Assembly: GCA_965276675.1 (NCBI GenBank)
Contig: OZ255624.1
Location: 372,001-436,000, forward strand
DNA from: G965276675 sp965276675
GTDB taxonomy: Bacteria; Acidobacteriota; Terriglobia; Terriglobales; Acidobacteriaceae
Direction of reading: 5' to 3'
Length of the DNA: 64,000 nucleotides
The notes beneath the pieces are model-generated. The model was not told the DNA's origin, made no database searches, and saw nothing but the letters and a program-made list of their open reading frames with translations. Below are positions 17,744 to 26,709 of this stretch, piece after piece (positions within the stretch are counted from its first letter, which is position 1; each line of letters opens with the position of its first letter). The translations under genes were made by a program, and so were the position numbers.

Positions 17744-18024
17744 GGTTTCCGAGCATTCGGTCAACATATGCGCTGCCGCCGGGGTACAGCTTTGAGAACT
17801 CGCTCGTCTTTGCAGCGCCCGGCGGTACAACGATAAACTGGCATCCCGCGCATGGGGTAGCAGACTGCTCGGCATCGAATGGCCGGCTGGTGCTGGCGTA
17901 TCAGGATGGCGGCGCGAATGAATGGGATGGCGCGGTTAACTGGATGTGCTTGCGTGGCAGTGATGTCAAAGCCATCTTCGGCGTCTCGAGTTCCTACCGA
18001 AACTCGTCCAAAGTCTTGGGATAA
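17744..18024 (+). pseudogene. C-terminal fragment of an unidentified gene
   Basis: An open frame without a start codon ends at the TAA at 18022. It reads TYALPPGYSFENSLVFAAPG, then TINWHPAHGVADCSASNGRL and NEWDGAVNWMCLRGSDVKAIF. Codon use is GC-rich and coding-like, and the frame is open from the tRNA-like repeat onward. It looks like the tail of a gene cut off at the repeat. No family recognised. The small minus-strand membrane gene overlaps its last 58 bases, so one of them is truncated or false. Confidence 0.4.
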
Positions 18025-18190
18025 CGAAGATTAAGAGATATAGGCAATGGAACCACGAAGACTTGGCAGTCAGTAGTAAGTAGATGATGAAGTTAAGAAC
18101 GAAACCTAGTGCTATGCTGCCAAGAATCGCAAGCGGAATTCGTACCTCATCCCAGATTTTCTTTAGACCACTCAGCTGCTCCTGCGGCAT
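17966..18190 (-). CDS. Small membrane protein in the tRNA-bounded segment
   Basis: 74 residues: a polar N-terminus (MPQEQLSGLKKIWDEVR), then two hydrophobic stretches (IPLAILGSIALGFVLNFIIYLLL and FHCLYLLIFVIPRLW) and a very basic tail FGRNSRRRRWL. The tail is encoded opposite the gene fragment at 17744-18024, so the original C-terminus may have been lost at the junction. GC content is clearly lower than in flanking genes. Function unknown. Confidence 0.4.
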   Translation of the reverse strand: MPQEQLSGLKKIWDEVRIPLAILGSIALGFVLNFIIYLLLTAKSSWFHCLYLLIFVIPRLWTSFGRNSRRRRWL

Positions 18191-18243
18191 CTTTTCTCAA
18201 CGATCAGCATGTTTGTTGCGTTGAGCTTGATCACTCTGGTGGG

Positions 18244-18933
18244 CTATCTAAAGCAGAACTCAACTTCATCGACAAGAATGTTCACCTGTGCAACCTGGAT
18301 ATTCTTTCCCTTCAGGTGCTTCGGTTTTTTGAAGTAAATGAAACCCTTAACGGTCTCTCCACCCTCCAAGGTGTTTTTTCGAAGGATAGACGAGTGAAGC
18401 TCCGCATATTGCTGCTGAAGAGAGGAAGCAGGGAAAGCAGCATTGTCGCGGGCTCGCGCATCGGCTGATGAATCGTGGAAGCTAACGTTCGAGGTACTGC
18501 CATCGCTGTTCGTTACGGTTGCATCTTGCTGAGCGAGACTGGCACCTGCAGCACCTAGCGCCGCACCGAATCTCTGCATATGTTCCGCGTGCTTTGTGGC
18601 CTTATCTAGCATTTGGTCAGCGTCCGCGCTCAAGACCGTAGTGCTCGCCTCATCTGAGAGCACTACGGAAGTTAGGCGAGGATCTAGTAAGACTGTGGAA
18701 TTCGTGTCGCGTCGAACGCCTACCCAAACGCGATACACGTCTTTCGTCGTTGCCTCTGGTATGCCAGTGATGACGGTTGTATCCCCGTTGGTGATCCTCT
18801 TATAGATCTCGCCATTCCTGTACGTCGTCGTGCAGCAAGTCTGCGAGGAGTTTGGGTCGAAGGAGATCGTGGTCGTTGCTGCGTGCAGAGGCAAGCAAGA
18901 CAGGAAGAATATAAGTACTAAACGCTTTGTCAT
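18244..18933 (-). CDS. Hypothetical secreted protein
   Basis: 229 residues beginning with a signal peptide (MTKRLVLIFFLSCLPLHAA, cleavage likely after HAA). The mature part is Ser/Thr-rich: ISFDPNSSQTCCTTTYRNGEIY, then VYRVWVGVRRDTNSTVLLDP, an Ala-rich segment and a C-terminal IYFKKPKHLKGKNIQVAQV strand. I chose the Met directly before the signal peptide, with GGGGAAA 4 bases upstream; the frame extends further but would precede the signal sequence. GC content is low for this genome and the gene lies between the tRNA and its partial copy, pointing to transfer. No family recognised. Confidence 0.65.
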   Translation of the reverse strand: MTKRLVLIFFLSCLPLHAATTTISFDPNSSQTCCTTTYRNGEIYKRITNGDTTVITGIPEATTKDVYRVWVGVRRDTNSTVLLDPRLTSVVLSDEASTTVLSADADQMLDKATKHAEHMQRFGAALGAAGASLAQQDATVTNSDGSTSNVSFHDSSADARARDNAAFPASSLQQQYAELHSSILRKNTLEGGETVKGFIYFKKPKHLKGKNIQVAQVNILVDEVEFCFR

Positions 18934-19182
18934 TCGTTTCCCCGGCGAACTTACAATATGCTCACGCAGGGCGCTGGAATATCGCACGAAAGGGTGATGG
19001 CGCAGCGTGGCGGCAGACTGGGCGTTGGTATTTGGAGCGGGATGGTCTCACCTGGAGAACGGCGCTCCCGCACAACATACCCCTGCTCTAAAACTCTGGG
19101 CGGCTTCGCTCTAGGCGCGAAGCGATCTAGATGCGGTGTGCATCGTCTGCTTTGCTGCTACCGTTGTGCTATTGAGGTGGCC

Positions 19183-19258
<76 letters not shown>

Positions 19259-19376
19259 TGATCCTCTCGTGATTCTAGCGTCCCCGGCCCACCCCGTAAA
19301 GCGCCCACGTTCCTGGTCAATGCCCTTCCGAAGATCTTCCGATACACTGCCGTAACTGAGGTCCGAGGTGTTCTCC

Positions 19377-20834
19377 ATGCGCTGCAGATTGTTGTGCGTA
19401 CTCCTCACCATCACAGCCTTTCTGGTGTCCCAGGCGCAGACGGCTCCAGACGTGGCGCCCTTTATCTCCACATCGGCGTCGCAATTCGCGTTAGTCCACG
19501 TCCGCGTCATCGATGGAACGGGAGCGCCCGCCTTGAACGATCAGACGATTGTGATTGCGGGTGGAAAGGTTCAGTCCATACAGCCGGCTGCTTCGGCGAG
19601 GATTCCGGCGGGCATGCAGCAGCAGGATTGCACTGGTTACTCGGTGATGCCAGGTCTGATCGGGCTGCACGATCACCTTTACTTCACCGACTCCGTGGCT
19701 GACCAACTCGGCTCTGCCGGCCGCATCGCGGAGCCAGGTCTCTTTGGGGCAGAGATCCCTTACACCGCGCCGCGACTCTCTCTTGCTGCCGGAGTGACCA
19801 CGATGCGCACCACCGGCAGCGTGGAGCCGTACACGGACCTGAAGATCAAGCACCGTATCGATCAGAATTTAATGCCGGGGCCGAGCATCGATATGACAGC
19901 TCCATACCTGGAAGGGGCTCCTACACGCTTTGCTCAGATGCACGAGCTGACTGGAGCGGAGGACGCAAGGCGTACCGTGGACTACTGGGCGCAGGAGGGT
20001 GCGACCTCCTTCAAGGCCTATATGAACATCACTCGCGACGAGCTGGGGGCAGCCATCCAGCAGGCTCACGCTCACACGATGAAGTTGACCGGCCATCTGT
20101 GTTCCGTCACCTGGCACGAGGCGATCGCCCTGGGCATCGATGACCTGGAGCACGGTCCTGTCTTTACGGACACAGACTTCGTCCCGGATAAAAAGCCGGA
20201 CGTTTGTCCGACAGCGAGAGCGGGAAGCAATTCGTGGATGAAGCTCGATGTCCGAAGCGCCGAGGTGCAGTCGTTGATACGCGATCTTGTTGAGCATCAT
20301 GTTGCCGTCACCTCTACGCTGCCGGTCTTTGAGCTAAGCGTACCCGGCCGGCCGAAGCTCCAGGGGCGCGTACTCGACGCCATGTCCCCGGCATCGGCAC
20401 TTAGCTATCTCACGATGCGCGCACGCGTTCCACTCGACTCTCCTACAACCGCGCTGCTTCGTAAAGAGATGGACTTTGAAGTGGCGTTCGTCAAAGCCGG
20501 TGGAATGCTACTCGCCGGCCCCGACCCTACAGGCATCGGCGGTGTCTTGCCTGGATACGGAGATCAGCGCGAGGTTGAGCTGCTGGTAGAGGCGGGGTTT
20601 ACACCCGTCGAGGCAATCAAAATCGCGACCAAAAACGGCGCCGATTACCTTGGGCGGGACAACGCCGTCGGTACGCTCGCAGCGGGCAAGCAGGCGGACA
20701 TGGTTCTGATCAAAGGAGATCCTGCGACTCGCATAGAAGACATCGAGAATGTCCAAACTGTTTTCAAGAACGGCATAGGCTACGATTCCAGCAAGTTGGT
20801 TCAGAGTGTCAGAGAACAGGTGGGAATTCATTAG
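19377..20834 (+). CDS. Secreted amidohydrolase-family protein
   Basis: 485 residues with an N-terminal signal peptide (MRCRLLCVLLTITAFLVSQAQ). The metal-dependent hydrolase core shows PGLIGLHDHLYF (the HxH pair of the first strand, here H-D-H), a later TGHLCSVTWHEAI and LEHGPVF, the catalytic-region Asp in LLAGPDPTGIGG, and the typical C-terminal NAVGTLAAGKQADMVLIKGDP composite domain. It belongs with imidazolonepropionase/dipeptidase-like amidohydrolases; the substrate is unknown and the location is probably periplasmic. A GTG nine bases upstream could also serve as start. Monocistronic, just past the tRNA gene. Confidence 0.85.
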   Translation: MRCRLLCVLLTITAFLVSQAQTAPDVAPFISTSASQFALVHVRVIDGTGAPALNDQTIVIAGGKVQSIQPAASARIPAGMQQQDCTGYSVMPGLIGLHDHLYFTDSVADQLGSAGRIAEPGLFGAEIPYTAPRLSLAAGVTTMRTTGSVEPYTDLKIKHRIDQNLMPGPSIDMTAPYLEGAPTRFAQMHELTGAEDARRTVDYWAQEGATSFKAYMNITRDELGAAIQQAHAHTMKLTGHLCSVTWHEAIALGIDDLEHGPVFTDTDFVPDKKPDVCPTARAGSNSWMKLDVRSAEVQSLIRDLVEHHVAVTSTLPVFELSVPGRPKLQGRVLDAMSPASALSYLTMRARVPLDSPTTALLRKEMDFEVAFVKAGGMLLAGPDPTGIGGVLPGYGDQREVELLVEAGFTPVEAIKIATKNGADYLGRDNAVGTLAAGKQADMVLIKGDPATRIEDIENVQTVFKNGIGYDSSKLVQSVREQVGIH

Positions 20835-21006
20835 AGGTGCTTTGCGAGTGGGCTCCAGGCCTGAGCTCATGCCGTACCATCGACTACTTCAGACTCGCGC
20901 TCTTTGGATAGAGTCGAGCTGAGACGTGCCGTAGGCCCGCGAAGCCTCATTGCAGTACCCGCGTCCCGTAATCCGAACTGACCCCACCGCCACGCGCTTG
21001 ATTTGC

Positions 21007-22350
21007 TCAAGCCGCAACATGCGCCGGCCGCCGCGCCAGCTCTGCCACTCCGAGTGCAGCGAGCAACATCCCGGAGGCAACATAGAACGGCATCCCCGGC
21101 GCATGGATCACCGCGCCTGCCCCGATCGATTTGCTGAAGATGTACGTGAACAGTCCCGGCCCGATCAGCCCCGCGATGCCGCGGATGCTGTTGATCGCGC
21201 CCTGCAATTGCCCCTGCTCCGACGGCCCAATGTTGTGCGACATAATACTCTGCGCCGAGGGCCACACCAGCGCCATCAGGTTCAGCACCGGGATGGCCAG
21301 CCAGAAGAGCAAGCCGGTCTTCGACAGCCCAAACATCGCGTACCCCGCCGCGCCACAGACCAGCCCCAGCGAGATCGCGCCGCGCTCGCCCAGCTTCCCG
21401 ACCGCCCGCTTCACCAGCAGCGCGCCATAGAGCCCGGAGAAGATTCCCACCGTCGCCAGCGACAACCCCACTGTGCGATCCGTCCAGTGATACCGGAAAT
21501 CCGCATAGATGACATACACGTTCATCAGCGACTGTTGCGCGATATACCCCAGCAGCAGCAAGCCCGACAACGCCAGCACCGAGCCGCGCCGGCTTAGCAG
21601 CGAGAGCGACCCCACTGGGTTCGCGCGCTTCCATGAGAACGCGCTCCGATTCGATCGGGCCAAAGACTCCGGCAGCACGAACAGCCCATAGAGCCCGTTC
21701 GCCATACTCAGCCCGCCGGCCACCCAGAAGGGCAGCCGCGGGTTCACATTCCCCAGCAAGCCACCCAGGGCTGGCCCCAGCACAAAGCCCATGCCAAACG
21801 CCGCGTTCAGCATGCCAAAGGCAGTAGCGCGTTTCTCCCGCGGCGTCACGTCCGCCATATACGCCATCGCCGTGGGAATACTCGAAGCGGTCAGCCCGGA
21901 GATCACACGGCCCAGGAACAGCCAGCTCAGCTCGGGCGCCCACGCCATCAGAAAGTAATCCAGGCCCAGGCCGAAGTTCGACAGCAGCACCACCGGCCGC
22001 CGTCCAAAGCGATCCGAGAGCGAGCCCAGCACTGGCGAAAACAGGAATTGCATCAGCGCAAAGACGGTGCCGAAGAGACCCAGCATCTGCGCCGCATTGG
22101 CCGCATTCCCGTGCAAAAAGCTCTCGATCAGCCGCGGCAGCACCGGCGCGATCATTCCCAGCGCCAGCATGTCCAGTGTAACCGTCAGGAAGATAAACGT
22201 CGCCGCCGCGCGCCGTCCTTCCGGCACCGGCGCAGGCTGCGCGGGGCCACCGGGCGAAGTCCCACCGGGCGGAGTCAAAAACTCCGGCTCCGTTAGCAGC
22301 GGGTTAGCAGCAGCGGCTCCTCTTGAGGGCTCTTCCGTTGGCGAAGGCAT
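21007..22350 (-). CDS. MFS efflux transporter (TetA-like)
   Basis: 447 residues with twelve predicted helices after a 45-residue Pro/Gly-rich N-terminal extension. The MFS loop 2-3 motif is present as GSLSDRFGRRPVVLLS, and RVISGLTASSIPTAMAYMADVTPREKRATAFG is characteristic of the TetA/TCR drug:H+ antiporter group. It likely exports a drug or metabolite using the proton gradient; the substrate cannot be inferred. A promoter followed by an intrinsic terminator lies 85-200 bases upstream, so expression may depend on read-through. The minus-strand reading frame 20867-21943 within it is a shadow. Confidence 0.87.
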   Translation of the reverse strand: MPSPTEEPSRGAAAANPLLTEPEFLTPPGGTSPGGPAQPAPVPEGRRAAATFIFLTVTLDMLALGMIAPVLPRLIESFLHGNAANAAQMLGLFGTVFALMQFLFSPVLGSLSDRFGRRPVVLLSNFGLGLDYFLMAWAPELSWLFLGRVISGLTASSIPTAMAYMADVTPREKRATAFGMLNAAFGMGFVLGPALGGLLGNVNPRLPFWVAGGLSMANGLYGLFVLPESLARSNRSAFSWKRANPVGSLSLLSRRGSVLALSGLLLLGYIAQQSLMNVYVIYADFRYHWTDRTVGLSLATVGIFSGLYGALLVKRAVGKLGERGAISLGLVCGAAGYAMFGLSKTGLLFWLAIPVLNLMALVWPSAQSIMSHNIGPSEQGQLQGAINSIRGIAGLIGPGLFTYIFSKSIGAGAVIHAPGMPFYVASGMLLAALGVAELARRPAHVAA

Positions 22351-22432
22351 AGCGGTGTCTCGACAGTCTAGCCTGAGCCCCTAAAGTGAGGGATAAAACC
22401 CGGCCCAAAGCGGCCAAAACTCCCCTTCCAGG

Positions 22433-22515
22433 CACGAAAAAGCCACCCGGCAACAGGGTGGCTTTTTCTTCTGGGAGAATAGTTCCAACGGAGGCAAGGC
22501 CATAGGAACTTTCTT
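22433..22515 (-). ncRNA. Candidate small RNA or attenuating leader of the MFS gene
   Basis: Between the promoter at 22522-22550 and the terminator at 22441-22463 a transcript of about 82 bases is predicted. Its 5' part can form a hairpin (AGTTCC paired with GGAACT), its 3' end is the terminator stem followed by T-rich sequence. It sits upstream of the MFS efflux gene on the same strand. An ATG near its start opens a short frame (MALPPLELFSQKKK and so on) through the terminator, so a leader-peptide attenuator is possible. It could equally be an independent small RNA. Confidence 0.45.
22437..22467 (-). terminator. Intrinsic terminator upstream of the MFS gene
   Basis: Perfect 8-base stem AGCCACCC / GGGTGGCT with loop of 7 and A-tract/T-tract on both sides, so it can act on either strand. 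On the minus strand it ends the short transcript from the promoter at 22522-22550, 90 bases before the MFS start codon. Confidence 0.8.
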
Positions 22516-22521
22516 GGCGAA

Positions 22522-22550
22522 ATCTTAAGGGTGCCTCCCGAGGGTGTCAA
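22522..22550 (-). promoter_or_regulatory. Sigma-70 promoter (TTGACA-17-TAAGAT)
   Basis: On the minus strand TTGACA (22550-22545) is separated by exactly 17 bases from TAAGAT (22527-22522). It points toward the terminator at 22441-22463 and the MFS gene at 22350. This is the best sigma-70 match seen in the window. Confidence 0.7.
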
Positions 22551-22708
22551 GGTTTAATCTTTCCTCCTGCAACTCGCGCATAATCATGCACTTAGGCCGA
22601 TTCGCGCCAGCCCTCGCCCGGTCCGTGCCCCGCGCTCCTACTTTGTCAAATCGCCTGCATTGCTCTACTTAGCCATCCGGTTGCACCAGTATTGGTGCGA
22701 CCTCCACC

Positions 22709-23872
22709 TCACTTCAGATTCAGTTTGATGAATTGGTTCTCCTCGAGCGTCGAGTCCGGCTTTCCCCGCAAGCGGCGGATAACCACCCGCGCACCGCCGA
22801 AGAAGACACCCAGCAGCACCGCCGTCCCACCTAGAATGGCAAACAGCGCAAAGACCCCCAGGAAGAGCCGCGCCGCCTTTGCCGAATCCCCCACATAGCC
22901 CTGCGGGTGGTTCCAGGTCACCGAAGCCTCGTAGTTGATGCTCTCGATCAGAGCGTGTGCATCGTCGGCGAAGAAATCTCCACTGGTCACCGCCACTAAA
23001 GGCCCACTGCGGCGCGTCAGCAGTGCCTCAATCCGGCTGTCGGCCAAAGTCTGAGGCCACGGGGTCCCCGACTGGTGTCCGGCCTTGAAAAAGGCCGCAA
23101 TCGCCCGCTCCCGCTCCGCTGCAAGCTGCGGCGTCGGGTATTCGATCAGCGTCAACGTCCCGCTGCCCCGCATGGGATTGTACTTGCCACTCAACACCTC
23201 GGGACTCTTGCTGAAGTCGATCAACCCCGGCGGCAGCACCCCACTCGTCCGGGTGTACGCCTCAGGCCCCAGTGCATACCTGGTGTAGGTGATGTCCAGA
23301 TCCTTGCGTGGCAAGTAGCCGGTCAGCGAGGGCGGAATATTCGCCGTCCCGTTCGGCACCGGCAGCTTGGTCGCGAGCTCGCGCAGCCCAGCGGCAGACA
23401 TCGCGGTCAGGTGGTCGAACTTAGCATCCACCACCGTCGCCCCGTTCCAGAAGATGACCTGCGATCCATTTGCCGCCCCACCCCGCCCAATCTCCTCCGG
23501 ATGTGTTCCCGGCAGCCGGTAGAAGGTGTAGGCCGAGTACGCCCCAGTCGCGTCGGCAAAGCGCATGGCGTGCACTGAAAGTGTGTTGCCATTCCCCATG
23601 TAGCTCGCCGCCGCATAGTCGCTGAAGCCGCACTCCTTCAGCACCTGCGCATTGGTTGCGTCCACGGCGCCTGGGTCGGCCTTCCTCTCGATCGCGCCAT
23701 TCAGGCGCCAACCGGCAAAGCTCGCGGGCAGCAGAGGCGCCGGAGCCGCCATGGCGCTCACCTGCTGCTTAGCAAATGCAGGACGAGCCACAGCCAGGGT
23801 CATAACCAGAGTTGGGGAGAGGAGCAGCACGGGCAGAAAGGGGCGGGAGAGGCGCAAGCGGAGTGGGTACAT
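22709..23872 (-). CDS. DUF6599-type exported protein with C-terminal membrane helix
   Basis: 387 residues: signal peptide (MYPLRLRLSRPFLPVLLLSP and on, cleavage near AFA), a long periplasmic domain (PASFAGWRLNGAIERKADPG, GNGNTLSVHAMRFADATGAYSAYTFYR) and one transmembrane helix near the C-terminus (FLGVFALFAILGGTAVLLGVFF) with a short basic tail. The AYSAYTFYR and FWNGATVVDAKF segments match a family I associate with acidobacteria (DUF6599). Function unknown. The frame extends upstream to 23950, but I chose the Met at the signal peptide. No ribosome site stands out. Confidence 0.7.
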   Translation of the reverse strand: MYPLRLRLSRPFLPVLLLSPTLVMTLAVARPAFAKQQVSAMAAPAPLLPASFAGWRLNGAIERKADPGAVDATNAQVLKECGFSDYAAASYMGNGNTLSVHAMRFADATGAYSAYTFYRLPGTHPEEIGRGGAANGSQVIFWNGATVVDAKFDHLTAMSAAGLRELATKLPVPNGTANIPPSLTGYLPRKDLDITYTRYALGPEAYTRTSGVLPPGLIDFSKSPEVLSGKYNPMRGSGTLTLIEYPTPQLAAERERAIAAFFKAGHQSGTPWPQTLADSRIEALLTRRSGPLVAVTSGDFFADDAHALIESINYEASVTWNHPQGYVGDSAKAARLFLGVFALFAILGGTAVLLGVFFGGARVVIRRLRGKPDSTLEENQFIKLNLK

Positions 23873-24076
23873 AGAAAGTAACTGCGAGAAGATTATCAAC
23901 AAACGGCGGCGAGAAGAAACCTCAAGCTGCACAATCCGCGCCCGCTCCAACCGCTATCACGCTTGTCACCCACAGACGTTCCCGCGATCAGAGTCCTCCG
24001 CTCCGGACAGAGATGCGCTCAGCGCTCTTAAGCCGGCCGCTTTTCCGCTGACCGCCTCTTAGCGTCTATCCTCATC

Positions 24077-25246
24077 TCACTGCAGCACCCGCCACGGCGA
24101 CACCGTCTCCCATCTGCTCAGCTCCTTCAACGACCAGGCAGCATCCTTGTCCGTGTGGCAGGTGTTGCAGGCATTCGGCATCCCGAACTGCTGGGTCAGC
24201 CGGGGCGAGATAAACCGGAAGGTATGCGCCGCCACGAACGTCCCGGGCAGCGTCTGTTCTATCTTCGGCATGTGGCAGCCGGTGCACTGGCTGCCCGCGC
24301 TGGTCGCGCCATGGTGCGTGTGCTCGGCCACAGTCTGCGTCGTCCCCGGCCCGGGAACCGCATTCGCTGTATGGCAGCCCAGGCAGAGCCCGTTGCCCTC
24401 CGTGACCAGGCTCGAAGAATGCTCCGCGCTGTGCACATTGTGGCAGCTGGAGCAGCGCACCTCCCGGTGGTACATCAGGCTCTGGACATAATCGTTGCCC
24501 TGCATCCGGTTCTTGTGCGCGGTTTGATCCGGCCAGTAGTAGAAGTTCGTCTCACCCAGCCGGTGATCCTCCAGCGTCCATACATCGGCCAGCCGCTGCC
24601 CAGGCAGGAAGCCCACCGGCCAGTCGTAGTACTTGCCAGCGATGGGATTGGCCTTTGGCTGGCCCTGGCTGTGGCACTGCAGGCAGGTGTCGTTCGAGCG
24701 CACGGAATCCAGCGCATCCGGATTCACGATGTTCTTCGCCGACGGATGCCGCACGTGCTCGCTCCCCGGTCCGTGGCACTTCTCGCAGCCCACGTTCCAC
24801 TCCGTCGGCGTGTGCGTTGCAATGTTGTAGTTCACCGAGTGGCAGCCATCGCAGAGCGGACCCGTCGGCCGCTGGGCGTTGTCGGCCGGGTAGTGCGCCG
24901 TCCACCAGTCGGTACCGTCCGCCACATGGAAGGGCAGCCACTTCCGCTTCAGCACATCCCATTGCGACGGAAGCACGTAGTAGTCGTCGCCGCGCCGTGC
25001 GAAGTACCGCTGCTTCCACCGGCTGCCATAGACAAACGCGACCTCACCCAGCCCAAACTTCAGGTTCGGGTCTGGGTGCGCAAAGTCGCCCAGCACCGCC
25101 TCGGGGTGCTCCTTAGGATCGCGAATCACATTCGCCATGCGTGTCTTTTTCCACGACGCATATACATCCGCATGGCAGCTCTGGCACTGCTTGGAGCCCA
25201 CGAATTTGGCCTGCACGCCCGACGTCATAACAGGTGCCGCGCCCAC
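24077..25246 (-). CDS. Octaheme c-type cytochrome (signal peptide out of frame)
   Basis: 389 residues with eight CXXCH heme sites: CQSCH, CDGCH, CEKCH, CLQCH, CSSCH, CLGCH, CTGCH and CNTCH. It should carry electrons in the periplasm or at the outer membrane. The frame begins with a GTG just before the first domain and has a TGA about 20 codons upstream; the missing signal peptide is encoded in another frame from an ATG at 25332 (MLPRHCRLALLAADLLA). The main frame reads GDLLPLAAQADGKVG, the rest of a signal sequence and cleavage site. A single indel near 25265-25300 would join them, so either the gene is damaged or the sequence has an error. First gene of an electron-transfer cluster. Confidence 0.8.
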   Translation of the reverse strand: MGAAPVMTSGVQAKFVGSKQCQSCHADVYASWKKTRMANVIRDPKEHPEAVLGDFAHPDPNLKFGLGEVAFVYGSRWKQRYFARRGDDYYVLPSQWDVLKRKWLPFHVADGTDWWTAHYPADNAQRPTGPLCDGCHSVNYNIATHTPTEWNVGCEKCHGPGSEHVRHPSAKNIVNPDALDSVRSNDTCLQCHSQGQPKANPIAGKYYDWPVGFLPGQRLADVWTLEDHRLGETNFYYWPDQTAHKNRMQGNDYVQSLMYHREVRCSSCHNVHSAEHSSSLVTEGNGLCLGCHTANAVPGPGTTQTVAEHTHHGATSAGSQCTGCHMPKIEQTLPGTFVAAHTFRFISPRLTQQFGMPNACNTCHTDKDAAWSLKELSRWETVSPWRVLQ

Positions 25247-25623
25247 CTTCCCGTCTGCCTGTGCCGCGAGCGGCAGCAGATCGCCAGCAAGTCAGCGGCC
25301 AGTAGAGCAAGACGGCAATGCCGTGGGAGCATGGAGCTACTATCCCACAACGGCAACAAGATCGTCACAGTCGTGTGCCATCCTGAGCTCTGAAGATCGT
25401 CAACAAGCCTGCCGGAGCGAATGTAAGGGGGTGCGGATCCATCTCAACTCAGGAAGGGACAAGAAGGCGTGTTCGCTTCCTGCTCACCCACGTGCGCTTA
25501 GCGAACACGTATCTTCTCGCAGTCGCCAGACAACGTAACGCAGCTTCCTTGCTTACAAGCACTTGCGGGCGACAGGACTTTGGTCTGTCGCTTGCACCTG
25601 TATTTGGTGAAAGCAGAGGAGTC

Positions 25624-26199
25624 ATGAACCCGATCCGCACAGTAGCTCTCTCCCTTTGCAGCCCGGCGCTCCTGGCCCTTGCGGCCTGTGCCCAGGCGTC
25701 CCCGGCTACGCCGCCACCCCCTCCCATGGCCGCCACCCAACCCGGCGCTACGGGCACACCGGTCACCCGCAGCAGCCGTGTTCGCACTGTGCTGAATGGT
25801 CCCGCCGGCGACATGCAGGGCTTTACCCTCCGCAACGGCGCCTCTGTCAGCCTCCCTCCAGACCTGGGCATACGGCTCCACCGAGTGCTGACGCGGGGCT
25901 CGCGTGTACAGGTCAGCGGAGCACAGGAAGTCATCTCCGGCCAGACCAGCATCGCAGCACAAAGCGTGACCGTGAGCGGCCAGACGTATGCTGCCGCGAC
26001 ACCTGGCCCCGGTCTAGCGAGCGTTGCCCCACCGCTCCCACCACCTCCCCCGGGCCCCCGTGGTCCACGCGCGCGCCGTGGACCCGGAGGACCACCACCT
26101 CCCCCGGCGGATGGAGCAGTTCCGCCACAACCACCGCCTCCGGACGGAGCAGCCCCGCCCCCACCGCCCCCGGGCGGGCCACCACCGCCGCAGCTCTGA
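25624..26199 (+). CDS. Proline-rich lipoprotein, unknown function
   Basis: 191 residues. The N-terminus has a signal sequence ending in a lipobox (LLALAACAQ), a Pro/Ala linker, then a compact domain (RTVLNGPAGDMQGFTLRNGA, VSLPPDLGIRLHRVLTRGSRVQVSG) that looks like an OB-type beta-barrel of the kind found in secreted stress proteins. The last 50 residues are almost only Pro, Gly and Ala with runs of five or six prolines, probably an extended wall- or surface-spanning tail. Ribosome site AGAGGAG 4 bases before ATG. The SHOCT gene follows 9 bases on, so the two form an operon. Confidence 0.65.
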   Translation: MNPIRTVALSLCSPALLALAACAQASPATPPPPPMAATQPGATGTPVTRSSRVRTVLNGPAGDMQGFTLRNGASVSLPPDLGIRLHRVLTRGSRVQVSGAQEVISGQTSIAAQSVTVSGQTYAAATPGPGLASVAPPLPPPPPGPRGPRARRGPGGPPPPPADGAVPPQPPPPDGAAPPPPPPGGPPPPQL

Positions 26200-26208
26200 G
26201 GAGGCATC

Positions 26209-26520
26209 GTGAGACACCCAATTCCCTTCGCGATCGCAGCCGCTGGGTTGTTCTTGATGATTGCCGGATGTGCGGGCCCACTGGGTCCGCCGCTCGGTCT
26301 GGGGCCCGGCTTTGACCAGGCGATCCTGATCATCCTGCTGCTCGTGGCCGCAGTCTTCGTCTACCGGGCGCTCACGCAGCGCGGAGCTTCCCCCGGAGAA
26401 CTTGTTCGCGGTCGGCCCACCACCAGTCAGGCGCAAGAGCTCCTCCGGGAGCGCTACGTACGCGGTGAGGTGAGCCGCGAAGAGTACCTGCGCATCGCCG
26501 AAGACCTGCGCACGAAGTAA
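26209..26520 (+). CDS. SHOCT-domain lipoprotein/membrane protein
   Basis: 103 residues starting at GTG after a strong ribosome site (GAGGAGG). An N-terminal signal with lipobox (LFLMIAGCAG), a second hydrophobic helix (AILIILLLVAAVFVYRAL) and a C-terminal SHOCT motif (QAQELLRERYVRGEVSREEYLRIAEDL). SHOCT modules are short C-terminal helical hairpins that mediate oligomerisation. It follows the Pro-rich lipoprotein gene closely and is probably co-translated with it; the two may form an envelope complex. Function unknown. Confidence 0.72.
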   Translation: MRHPIPFAIAAAGLFLMIAGCAGPLGPPLGLGPGFDQAILIILLLVAAVFVYRALTQRGASPGELVRGRPTTSQAQELLRERYVRGEVSREEYLRIAEDLRTK

Positions 26521-26646
26521 TCTCCCTCACCAACACGAGTCATCCCGAGCGCAGAGAAAGGCGGAATATATACACAATCCGGGTACCCCATTCTTCGCGC
26601 CAGAACATAATTGGTATGCAAAAAACATCTCAAGCGCGAAGGGTGG

Positions 26647-26668
26647 GTCATGCGCCAAAGGCGCATCC
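26647..26668. repeat. GTCATGCGCC-type hairpin repeat, copy 1
   Basis: A 22-base palindromic repeat (GATGCGCC/GGCGCATC core) in the gap between the SHOCT and cytochrome genes. A copy with one changed base is at 28188-28209. Both copies sit next to REP-like GAGCG repeats, so they are probably parts of one larger dispersed element. Confidence 0.5.
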
Positions 26669-26709
26669 TCTTTTCATCCCTAGGTGAAATCACCACGCTT
26701 AGAAAGCTT

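Noticed and set aside
20867..21943. A 358-residue open frame on the minus strand
   Set aside because: It is a shadow of the MFS gene: Ala/Gly/Arg-rich, without any family match, while the other frame shows twelve helices and MFS motifs.
22368..22550. A 60-residue minus-strand frame across the leader
   Set aside because: Its start lies at the -35 box and it runs through the terminator; not a credible protein.
24155..25393. A 412-residue open frame on the plus strand
   Set aside because: Antisense to the octaheme cytochrome gene, Arg/His/Val-rich, no motifs.
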